Shown here one piece after another: positions 55,161 through 64,000 of a DNA stretch of 64,000 nt. The notes beneath the pieces were generated by a model. The model was not told where the DNA came from, did not search any database, and worked only from the letters and a program-made list of their open reading frames with translations. Source of the stretch: Euonymus europaeus (lineage: Eukaryota > Streptophyta > Magnoliopsida > Celastrales > Celastraceae); NCBI GenBank assembly GCA_963580455.1, contig OY756966.1:20649001-20713000 (forward strand), read 5' to 3'. The position numbers and the translations under genes are program-made. Each line of letters starts with the position of its first letter. Within the stretch, counting starts at the first letter, position 1.

Positions 55161-55980
55161 CTTGTCCCTCATTTTTTATTCAAGCACCCAAGTCGCTTCT
55201 TTCGTGTCATGATACATCCACAAGACTTTCACCATTGATATCACACAAGACCATGTGACCTTGTGTAAAAAGATATTCCCTCCAACTTACCACAAAATCT
55301 TAAAATCTGGCCCTCTATAATTTGAACAACACATAGCAGTTGTGTATTGACCCATCCGCAGTTTCCAAAATCCACCAAACATATTTGTATTTTCTTTCTT
55401 TATTTGGTGATCCACTCAAGACGTTTAGCGGCAGCTCTTGGTGGGGTTAAGGTTGGTAATTTTTGTGGAGTTGAAGTCTTCTAGAAGCATTCTCATCCTT
55501 GGTGGATTGAGTTGAGAGTTGAAACATACATTAAATGAATGGGATGTACAAGTGATGTCTTTAGGTCAAAGATAGGGTTATACTCTTGATTTGTGATTAG
55601 TGGATTGTTTATTGAGGTTGGTGGCTCATAGACTCGAGGTTTTTTCCAGTAAGGTTTCCTCGTTAAAATTGTGGTGTTTTGATTTTTTTTTTATTTTTCG
55701 CATTAAGTTTCCATATTTTGTTGATTAAAGATCTTAGTGAGAAATACCGAACTTTCACTTGTCCCTCATTTTTTATTCAAGCACCCAAGTCGCTACTTTC
55801 ATGTCATGATACATCCACAAAACTTTCACCAATGGTATCACACTGGACCTTGTGACCTTGTCTCAATAGATATTCATCCCACTTATCAGAAAATCTTAAA
55901 ATCTGGCCCTTTATAATTTGAACAACACATTGTAGTTGCGTATTGACCTATCCGCAATTTCCAAAATCCACTAAAGAACT
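54781..55980 (+). repeat. 605-bp tandem duplication of LTR 3' half plus flank
   Basis: Copy A starts at 54781 and copy B at 55386, both with TGTATTTTCTTT then TTATTTGGTGATCCA. Each runs through the LTR end (CTTTCA at 55160 and 55756) and about 220 bp of the same flank (CTTGTCCCTCATTTTTTATT ... CCAAAATCCAC). The copies differ at scattered positions. Because both copies include LTR and flank, the duplication took place after insertion. Confidence 0.9.
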
Positions 55981-56279
55981 CATTTTCTTTAAAGTGATCT
56001 TTCAATCTCCATTCTATGCATCAATTCATCCATCTCTAACCTATTATGTTTCTCCACTCAAGAATTTATTTGCTACCATTATCATGTACTAGCTCAACAC
56101 GTTATCTTACTACAAGATCATACAATAATTATAAAAGGGTTCCTACTCTTAGGGCCCCTATTTCATACATCCCTATACAAATTCATACTATGAACTATAT
56201 TCGCATAACTTAGACAACACACAAACTAGGTTCATGTTATATAGTGCATATCCTCAAAGACGAGTTCCTCCTCTAACTC
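55981..56279. other. Spacer
   Basis: About 300 bp of AT-rich sequence; nothing recognised. Confidence 0.5.
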
Positions 56280-57330
56280 TTCTTCAAAATCTTCCTTAAA
56301 TCTATCAAACTCCTTGACCCAACTTGTCAAGATTTCATTATGGTACCTTAATCCTCTATTCTCATTCTTATGATTTACAACTTCAAGTCGGAGTCTTTGA
56401 ATCTCCTATTGTAGGATTGCAAGGTTTCTTCTTTCCACATAGTTGTAACCGTATTGTATGCCGAACTCTAGTGGTAAAAGCAGTTATAGCGATGATCGAC
56501 TGCAGGTTAGGAATCTCTAAGCAATCGCTGTTAAATCTAATCACTAATTCCCAGAATTTCATGGGGTTTCTGGCAGATGGTTACCAATGTGGCATTAGTC
56601 TTCTTGACTGGCCGAGAACTTGCAAAGTGAGCAATAAACTTGTTGGTTAGGTTGTCAAAACTATGGATACTGTCCTGTGGGAAAGCTCTGAACCATCCTC
56701 GGGCAACGATTACAAGAGAGACCGAGAAGATTTAGCAATAACCTTTATGAGATGCCAGTTGAAACTCCATCATAATTTGAAAATCTATGATGTGATCCAA
56801 AGGATCTCCTATCCCATTATATTTTTCAACGTTGGTCACCTTGAAATTCATCGGTATCCTAGCATTTTGTATCTCAAGCGCCAGTGGTGTTAAATTTTTG
56901 TCCCAATCCATTGTATCCAGGAAGGGGCGTTCTTGCATGACAACTATTTTTCAGTCTACCAGACCCTCAATGAACTTGCTATCCCCCTCACATGTATGAG
57001 TGCGGTGAGTTCATTGGACAATAGTCGCTGAGGGACTAGGTTTGTTGGGGTTTCGTGACTCTCTAGTGGTGAAAATGTTCGTTTCTCGTTTCCTGAGAAG
57101 TATTCTCTTGTTGAACATGTGGGTATCCGTGTGTCTATTCCTAGATTAGATCTAGCCATTGAGAAAAGACATTCATTTGTTGCATCAACTGAGCAATCTG
57201 ATCTTGCAACAGTGGTTGAGCCTGTTGCTCGGCATTAACACTGCCACTTAGAACTTGAGATCAAGTAGTTGTTCTTCTTCTCGGTGACTCCTAGTTCGGA
57301 CCATGATTTGTTTGTTATGGAAAAAACTTT
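56280..57330 (-). pseudogene. Ty3/gypsy gag remnant (Tat/Ogre-like)
   Basis: Minus-strand segments: QPLLQDQIAQLMQQMNVFSQ (about 57170-57230), VMQERPFLDTMDWDKNLTPL then ALEIQNARIPMNFKVTNVEK and YNGIGDPLDHIIDFQIMMEF (56944-56760). Then ARGWFRAFP-like (about 56690), IHSFDNLTNKFIAHFASSRP then VKKTNATL (about 56590-56660), and LQSYNRRF-like pieces near 56410. The YDG..DP.DH and FIAHF..S patterns are typical of the gag domain of Tat/Ogre-type gypsy elements. Frameshifts break it at 56732 and beyond. The pol region is missing on the downstream side. Confidence 0.8.
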
Positions 57331-58500
57331 CACACAAACGACACCAATCTGATGATGTCTTAAACTCACTCGCTTAGACGTATCAAAATGTGGTCAAATT
57401 AGGTCTTCTCATATGAGCTAAGCGTTCTTCGGTATAACTTGATCTTCTCGGGTCTGTCCTTCCCCGCAAGAATGAGCAAACGTGAGATAAGAGCCAGCTA
57501 GAGAGTGTTCTCTGGCATGGGCGCTCCGACGCTCAAGTTAGGAGAGAACATAAAGATGCTTCCTAGGAAACTCTGCTCGGTGCTCTAGGAATGAATATTA
57601 TTTTTGCCGGTAAAAGTTATCTTTACCTGTGGGGTAATCCGCATTTTATAGTGACAGAGCTTTCCTTTAATAGAATTCATGGTAGAATTAGTGGGACCTT
57701 GCTAAATTGAGGAGTTACTGTTTACCAGAGAATAATTATCGCCTGAGGATAGAATAACCGAGAAAGATAATTGAACTATCCCGTAACTGTGCAACTCCAA
57801 CCGAGCAAGGGGTGTGCTGCTGTTATGCTAACTATTTGCCACGTTTTGTCTTATTATGGGATGATGCAATTAGCTTTAGCTTTATTAAATAGTAATCAGT
57901 TGAGGCCAAGAAGAAATCGAAGTACACCATGGTATTGGCTCTCTATAGTGCAATCAATGATAAACTTGTCTGAGTGTTTTTCTTTTGTTTTTTTTTATGG
58001 TCAATTAGACATAAGGATTTGGAGTTGATCAATGAATTGCATCGTATTTGATAGCATTTTTTGTGGTTAATTATGTTCAATAGACCTGAAGGTTTGGAAT
58101 TTTACAATGATTAGCATCGATTTTAAGGTCCACTGCATAGTTGTTTAAAAAATTAATTGATATTTGCCTAACTATATATTAGACCTTGATTAAGTGGCCA
58201 AGATTGTATATATGTGATTGTTGAGATATTGAGTTGTTATTTAATTAGTATGAATTATTACTAATTAAGATGAAAATGGATATGGACAGAATTAGTTATT
58301 GAATTCCAACCTTTAGTGTTGCCTTGCTTTTTCGTGGTATAGTCACGAAAAAGTGGTGTTGTCACGTCCCACCTCTTCGGGTTGTGCGTGGTTTCTAGTC
58401 CTCTTTTGTTTGTGGTTTTTCTCTTTCCCTTTTTGTACTGATTGGTTTGCTTCAATTCCAGAGTCCGCTTAATATTGTTTGGGCCCGATGTCTGTATGAT
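57331..58500 (-). other. Leader or LTR-like sequence of the gag remnant, then spacer
   Basis: About 200 bp upstream of gag (minus-strand sense), ACTTGAGCGTCGGAGCGCCC (about 57520-57539) is the type of motif found near the start of transcripts of Tat-like elements. No LTR borders were found. The rest, to about 58500, is AT-rich spacer with no gene. Confidence 0.45.
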
Positions 58501-58544
58501 CCTATTGAGAGTTTATTTTTAGTCTGGGTTTGTTATCACTGTTT

Positions 58545-59015
58545 TTTTCCGCCACAGGTGAGGGTTCTTAATAAAATTTTGGAGGTGCCGTACTTTTTTT
58601 CCAAAACATAAAATAAAATCAAGTAATATATAGAGGAAAAATGAGCGTGAGTGATACACCAAGGATATGTATGAGTACGAGTATGAATTTACTTCATACG
58701 AAAGTATTTGTGTTCTCGTGTATGAATTTAGTTAGTAGAGATGTCTATAACTTTGAGTAAAAATTTACTTCGCAAAAAAATATGTCTCTGAGTAGAAAGT
58801 TACTCTGGAGAGATGTTTATGGATACGAGTAGAAATTAACTTCATTATAAAATATTTGCGTCTCCAAATAAGAATTTACTTAGGGGAGTTTTTTTTATTT
58901 TATGAAAGAGGATGGTACCTCATATATTTTATTAAAAGCCTCACTTGTGGCGGAGTAATACCGAGGTTACAAAGAGAAGGGAAAGAGAAACAACAAACCT
59001 AGCCAAAATGGGAAG
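58545..59015. repeat. Inverted pair of LINE-tail-like sequences
   Basis: 58550-58620 (CCGCCACAGGTGAGGGTTCT, TAATAAAATTTTGGAGGTGCC, then T-rich and AAAACATAAAATAAAA) is repeated in inverted orientation at 58885-58965 (on the minus strand CCGCCACAAGTGAGGCTTTT, AATAAAATATATGAGGTACC, then T-rich and CATAAAATAAAAA). On the minus strand the right copy continues outward as TTTGTAACCTCGG and TGGCTAGGTTTGTTG. Similar phrases occur at plant LINE 3' ends. Between them lie three to four degenerate copies of a 40-50 bp unit containing (A/G)AGTA(G/A)AAA(T/G)TTACTT. The pair could form a hairpin with arms of about 75 bp. Confidence 0.7.
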
Positions 59016-59022
59016 AAAGCAC

Positions 59023-60176
59023 TGATTGATACTTTCTATCACAAATAAATTGCAATTCAAATATCGATGGGTTTTACCCAATTGCAAGAGTACGTGTCGC
59101 AAACAGTAAAAATAAATGGGATCGATTCCATGGAGACTGTATCAACTACCAATTAAATACGGAACAATAGCGCAAACTATCTAATAGCTAAATTACGATT
59201 GAATTAAATGTCAATGGAAAAAAACCTAGCTTAGGATTGGCGTGCTCAACTACCTCCACCTGTGCACACAGATTAATAGCAATTAAACAATTTAAAAGTT
59301 TAACGATGTCAATTGAAAGGCCTTGGTCCAGCTGCAATAAATTAGATTTCCCTAAACAACGATTCTGACTTTGGTCCAGTTGCAAGATCTTTTCTTATTA
59401 GAGGAGTCTTGGTTTGGTCTCTCCTAAGAACATCCTAAAATAAGCATACGCACTAGAAAATCGACAATCGCACAATCTAAGATAACGGTCTATCAGCCAA
59501 TCAACTATGTTTAATGTTCCCAAAACCTGGATCTTATGTAAGTTCTTGTTACTTTGTCAAACACTGAATCATGGTCAGCCAAATATGTTTAACTAACAAT
59601 TCCTAACATTATGATGTTGATCAGACATGCATAACAATAGGAAATTAACAATTAATCCAGAGAACAAAAAATTAAACTTGGTCTAATCATCAATTGAATC
59701 CATGCACAAGGTTTATGGTAGAAGAACTTACAAATCCTAGCTAGAAAATAATTTAGCAACTCATAACAATAATGAAATTCAACATAATACGAAATAACCA
59801 ATGTTCAAATCTCAAGAAGATGGAAGGGAATCACGCCCAGCCTTGCTGTTGATCTCTCACAATCCTAGCTGCACTTGACTTCTTTGTTTATATGCGTTCA
59901 GCCGTCTCTCCAAAAACTGGTATATCGATGGTATTCTAGGGTTTAGTCTTTAAAAGAAAACCCATGACCCAACCATTGTTTACCATGTCAGAAAATAATC
60001 CCGCGTCCTGCGGCCGCACCCAGGTTGCAAATGTTTTGCACAGCTCAATTTTGCTAACTTCGTCAGTCTTTAGTACCTGTTCACACAAGCAACCAAAAAA
60101 GGGTAGAAACTATACCAATTTCACTAAAAATTAAGCTATTTAATACCAACAATTAGGTGATTTTCAACACCTAACA
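59023..60176 (-). repeat. 3' LTR of an Athila/Tat-like gypsy element (1154 bp)
   Basis: On the plus strand it begins TGATTGATACTTTC and ends AATTAGGTGATTTTCAACACC then TAACA, giving TG...CA ends on both strands. The polypurine tract TTAGTTTGGGGGAG(TTT) on the minus strand lies immediately next to it. The partner LTR would lie beyond position 64000. Its insertion site is in the LINE-tail-like sequence ending at 59022. Confidence 0.7.
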
Positions 60177-60192
60177 AAACTCCCCCAAACTA
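60177..60192 (-). other. Polypurine tract next to the 3' LTR
   Basis: Minus-strand GTTTGGGGGAGTTT directly precedes the LTR. The preceding GAGGACAAGCAAAATGTTAG phrase is common just before the purine tract in Athila/Tat-like elements. Confidence 0.7.
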
Positions 60193-61858
60193 ACATTTTG
60201 CTTGTCCTCAAGCAAACAGTTAAATTTTTTTTTGAAAATCAACTAAGCTTCATTTGAAAAACTCAGTCAAGAATTGGCAATACAAGTACCTTATCATCAT
60301 CTCAGTGCAATATTAACTTTTGATGGAAACTGCACAACTTAATTCTACTCACAATTGCTTTAGCATACACCTTATTCTTACACAACCTCACATAGGTATA
60401 CACAAAATATATATAGAAGAAATTTCTCAATCAAGTATTTAAGGGTTGTGCTTACTCTCATTTGAATTCATAATATGCAGCCATATGCTTGTATGTCTAC
60501 CAATCTTACTTCCGGAAAGCATTCTCTTTCATGTATCAGAAGGACTTTATTGGGTTCACAAAAATATGGCTAGGAAAAGCTGAAAAAGGCAGGGCATAGA
60601 ATCATCATAAATTGGACTCAAACTATGTAATCATCATCCAATCACAAATAGGCTCAAAATGATAAAGGGAATAGCTTTATAGAGATTACATAGGCTCAAT
60701 AAGGGCAAGGTTCATACAAAACATATGATGGTCATACAATCATCAAAAGAGTCCAAAATTTGGCATCCATCATAAGATCAATACTACGCCATCTATGATT
60801 TAGGTGTAATGGATCGACCATACCCTTCTCATTCCTCAACAAAATCACCCAAAATTTCTGCTTGATAGCTGCCACTTTCTTCCATTTGTCTCCTCTTGTA
60901 GCCAATTTTTTTTTTTTTGTATGTGCAAGATCCTCATGAGAAATCAATGGTGGGTCAAGAGATGATCAAGAAGCACTTGTGTTTTTTTCTTTTTTTTCTT
61001 ATCATTTTTTCTCTTTCCTTTTTTTTGTCTTTTCTCTTTCCAGCTATGTTCGCAGACCAACCAGCTAGAAATGCCTCTCCAACATCTAACAATACCCAAA
61101 TTATGCGGCTGCACTTCACTCAAGAACCCATTTTAGCTTCTGGTCCTAACAATTCACACTCAAAACCCTTCTAAGCTTCGCAAATTACCCTCACAACACC
61201 TCAAAATAAAGTCCCATGATGGAATTCTAAATTTATGACTCATTGATCATGCATAACTCATCACAAGGATGGGGAGGTTTAGCAAAAGAAGTAAAGTTTT
61301 AATTTAGAAGACGGGGTTTACAAGAATCATCCAAGATAGGGCATATTGAACAAAGAATGTCTTCATCACTTTCACAGAATAAAAACACAGCACTTAACTT
61401 CAGATGGTTTAATACAAATTCTAGATATACATAATCGTGAAATTCATTACACACACATTTGTTTCTCTGAAGGCTCCTCACATTGTTAAACAATGTATGA
61501 ATAATGTGTATACTAAGCAGACATTCATAGCAAATACTCATGCAAATAATCACACCGACAGTCGCTAAAACACTTCATACAAATCAAGCACAAGTATGCC
61601 AATTCAAAAATTCTTTCAAAAAATTTCGGCAAAAGCAAATTCCCTCTCCCTCAAACTTGAAATTGACATTTTCCTCAATGTTAACGAAAAAACAAATATA
61701 AATTTGCGATTGCGAAAATTAAATTTGCAATTAAAAAAAACGAAAAGGAGACTTTGCTGGTTGAAAATGTCGACTAAGATGCTCCTCCACATGGGTTACC
61801 TTCCATGAAGTGCTAAATTTATTTTCTTCAACCGGACATACTCACTTTGTGGCTATGA
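60193..61858 (-). other. Non-coding region between pol and 3' LTR of the gypsy element
   Basis: In Athila-type elements this interval can hold an extra, envelope-position ORF. Here I find no open frame with transmembrane or other recognisable character, only short frames (60732-60947, 61299-61553). I therefore call it non-coding. A poly-T/C tract lies at 60905-61040. Confidence 0.55.
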
Positions 61859-62520
61859 TTAAGGTGGATCGAATTGGATGTCCTCCTCCATGGTGATAGG
61901 GACTAAATCCCAATAAGGCTTCACACGGTGCCCATTGGCTTGATTGGATATGAGGTGTTTTAGCTCAAGTGCTTCTAGCGGATGCACTTTGTTCACTAAG
62001 TAGGGTCCATGCCATCTTGATTTTAGCTTGTTTGGAAATAGTCGCAAACGCTTTTTCCGCTCATAAAAATCTTTCCAAAAAAAAATTCCTGACATGGTAT
62101 TTCTTTGAGCGCTCCTTAGACAACTTTACGTTCTCATAGGCTTCATGAAATAATTTCTCTAATTCATGTAGATGCATATGATGCTCATCTCCATCTTCTT
62201 TCGTGAATGGGTTCAGCTGCCTTTTTGCCTCTCTAGAAGGCTTAACATCCTCTTCCGAATAAGCATATTTCAAGTGATTGGGTGGCTGCTTCATCTCTAA
62301 TTTTGGTGCTTTATCTATAGGGAGAACAAGAGATGAATTAGTAGGCGTCAGTTGTTCAAAAGGAGGAGTAACCATACCAACATATGAATGGTCAAGATGG
62401 AGTCCTAGAATAGCCTTCTTTATTTTGCTACCATGCTCCATGGGTCCTGCAAATACTGCTCGGTCATCGAGGCCTTGTGTCACCACTACCTCTAAGGAGT
62501 CTTTGCTTGATACCTAAAAA
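61859..62520 (-). pseudogene. Athila/Tat-like pol remnant: protease-RT linker fused to integrase C-terminus
   Basis: The open stretch 62486-62061 starts with GLDDRAVFAGPME and contains DKAPKLEMKQPPNHLKYAYS, the spacer normally just before RT. It then changes to LFHEAYENVKLSKERSKKYH, an integrase C-terminal motif. 62095-61859 continues RLRLFPNKLKSRWHGPYLVN then ISNQANGHRVKPY, the end of the integrase. RT, RNase H and the integrase core are missing, so a deletion of perhaps 3 kb joined these two parts near 62250. Confidence 0.82.
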
Positions 62521-63340
62521 TTCTTACTCACAAGATCATGTATAGTATCAACATTAAAACAATCTCTTTGATCATCATGAGATTTCAGACCATTAAATAG
62601 ACAAAATTCCAATTCTTGGTCATTCACTTTCATGGTTATAGTTCATTTCTTCACATGAATATGCATATCAACAGTAATCATAAAAGGAAATACAAGAATA
62701 ATAGGTATAGATGAGGATCTCGAGTTATTTTCCATGTCCAAGACAACAAAATCAGCTGGCCAAATTAAATCATTTATAGTCACCAAAACATCTTCTAAAA
62801 TTCCTCTAGGCCTTTTTACACTACGGTCGGCCAACTATAAAGTGATAGAAGTCTCTTGAAGTTCCCCCAACCCAAGTTTCTCATACACAGAATAAGATAA
62901 TAAATTAATGCTTGCGACTAAATATCACAATGCATTTTCAAAGTATTTATTTCCCACCTTACAAGTTATGGTAAAATTACTAGGACCTTTATGCTTGGGT
63001 GGAAGCTCATTTAAAACACTGCACTGCACTCACTTCTTCATTCAAAGCAACTCTCTCATGTTCAACAAATTTTCTCCTTTTAGTGCAACATTCTTTAAGA
63101 AATTTAGCGTACGAAGGAATTTGTTTAATAGCATCAAGCAATGGAATATTAATCTCAACCTCATGCAAATTCTCAAAAATATCATGAGCTTTAGAATGAG
63201 ATTTTTGTTTAGCAAACCTTTGAGGGGAAGGTGGAGGGTCTCTTCCCCATTTTTCTGTCTCCACTAGTGCAAATTTGCACCCTTCCTGCACCTTGTCGGT
63301 AGTGCCTCTCTGACTTGATTCTGATGTCTTCTGCACCACT
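62521..63340 (-). pseudogene. Athila/Tat-like protease region
   Basis: 63339-63007 reads DPPPSPQRFAKQKSH, LHEVEINIPLLDAIKQIPSY then AKFLKE, the conserved segment before the protease. In the following part (about 62860-62945) ALCDLGASINLLPYSVYEKL-like sequence is recognisable but a 1-bp loss and a substitution destroy the aspartate context of the active site. ADRSVKRPRGILEDVLVTIN and WPADFVVLDME follow (62834-62643). Confidence 0.82.
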
Positions 63341-64000
63341 TTCTCAATTTTTTTCCACTTCTGAGAATTTTCACAGCTTGCACTTGCTCTTGTCCAGCTG
63401 GGTTATTTATGGGTTATGATGGTAACTCTCCCTTCTTCCTCTCGCTCATCTCCTTAGCCATTTGTCCCACTTGGGTCTCCAATTTTTGAATGGCTTGAGT
63501 TGTTTGTTGCATAAATTGCAACATTGTAATCTCCAAATCATTTTTCTTGGCTGGTTGGTCAACTGGAGCTACTGTATTGGTTGTTTTTTTGATCACATCT
63601 TCATGAGAAATTTGGGTGATTACGCCATGGATAAGCATGATTTCTGATGTTGAAATTCCCTTGCCCTAAGAAGTAAACTTGCTCTTGATCCATCAGGGAT
63701 GTCAAAGGACAAGCCTTAGTAACATGATTTTGTTGAGAACAAACTACACAAAGAGTGTCTAGTTGTGTTGGTGTTGGAACTTTTACATTCATCCCCTTCA
63801 TAGCCTCAACAATCATGTCTAATTTTTTATTAAGATTTCTCATCTCAGCTTGAGTTTTAGTGTCAGCACTTACTTCATACATTTCATGTCTTTTTGCTGC
63901 ACTTTTTCCTCTTGTAGAAAATTTCTGGGAATCTTCACTCAAATCCTCAAATAACTCCATTGCCTCCTCGCTACTCTTACGCATCAAAACTCCTTTACAT
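63341..64000 (-). pseudogene. Athila/Tat-like gag C-terminal part, continues off the window
   Basis: 63987-63601 reads SSEEAMELFEDLSEDSQKFS, MRNLNKKLDMIVEAM and a CCHC knuckle CVVCSQQNHVTKAC followed by a YPWRNHPNFS-type motif typical of Athila-like gag. 63638-63414 continues with LQFMQQTTQAIQKLETQVGQ then MAKEMSERKKGELPS. A frame change separates the two. The gag N-terminus, primer site and 5' LTR lie beyond 64000. Confidence 0.85.

Noticed and set aside
60193..61858. Envelope-position gene of the Athila-like element
   Set aside because: No open frame with membrane-protein character was found between pol and the 3' LTR; only short unrelated frames.
1..64000. tRNA, rRNA, CRISPR arrays or prokaryotic operons
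   Set aside because: No conserved T-loop/acceptor structures, no rRNA motifs and no spaced palindromic repeats were seen; the content is that of a plant nuclear genome.

Overview
The window is nuclear DNA of a flowering plant, most likely a eudicot. It is AT-rich, has very low gene density, contains a spliced plant gene and is filled with plant-type transposable elements: Ty1/copia, Ty3/gypsy, L1-like LINE, PIF/Harbinger, Mutator, hAT and CACTA. I cannot name the species. There is no sign of prokaryotic, organellar or viral-genome organisation. All calls come from reading the sequence; no database search was run.

Layout. 1-1551 is AT-rich spacer. 1552-6568 is a young but disabled Ty1/copia element on the minus strand with two nearly identical LTRs, a primer-binding site and a 5-bp target duplication. 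6887-8840 is a solo LTR with its own target duplication. 8841-15960 holds old debris: an LTR-like block, a SIRE-type copia RNase H remnant, a hAT transposase remnant and a second copia pol remnant. 16020-17700 is a Mutator transposase remnant fused to an OTU cysteine-protease domain. 18811-23113 is a two-gene PIF/Harbinger transposon. 23394-25864 is a non-autonomous Mutator-like element full of tandem repeats and hairpins.

26120-30850 is the only convincing host gene: a six-coding-exon GOT1/SFT2-type vesicle-transport gene. The frame is perfect except for one in-frame TAG near the C-terminus. Next to it lies an intronless class III peroxidase pseudogene on the minus strand (36180 down to 31749), split by a second PIF/Harbinger element (32370-35815). 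A degraded LINE follows (about 36220-41970), itself interrupted by a solo LTR with a perfect 5-bp target duplication.

The rest is repeats: a hAT C-terminal remnant (43555-44165), a small foldback (45021-45175), a complete but decayed Ty3/gypsy element (45271-50485), a CACTA TNP2 remnant (about 50840-52015), a second solo LTR of the family found inside the LINE (54125-55160) with a 605-bp tandem duplication of its 3' half, a gypsy gag remnant (56280-57330), two LINE-tail-like segments facing each other (58545-59010), and the 3' part of an Athila/Tat-like gypsy element that runs off the right edge.

The genes do not form a pathway. The coherent story is nested insertion: peroxidase copy, then PIF insertion into it; LINE, then LTR retrotransposon insertion into it, then LTR-LTR recombination to a solo LTR. 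I saw no clearly new biological system. The points most worth a second look are the premature stop in the GOT1 gene, the young-but-dead copia element, the OTU domain whose catalytic cysteine codon is a stop, the hairpin modules in the Mutator-like element, and the foreign-looking GC-rich exon in the second PIF element.
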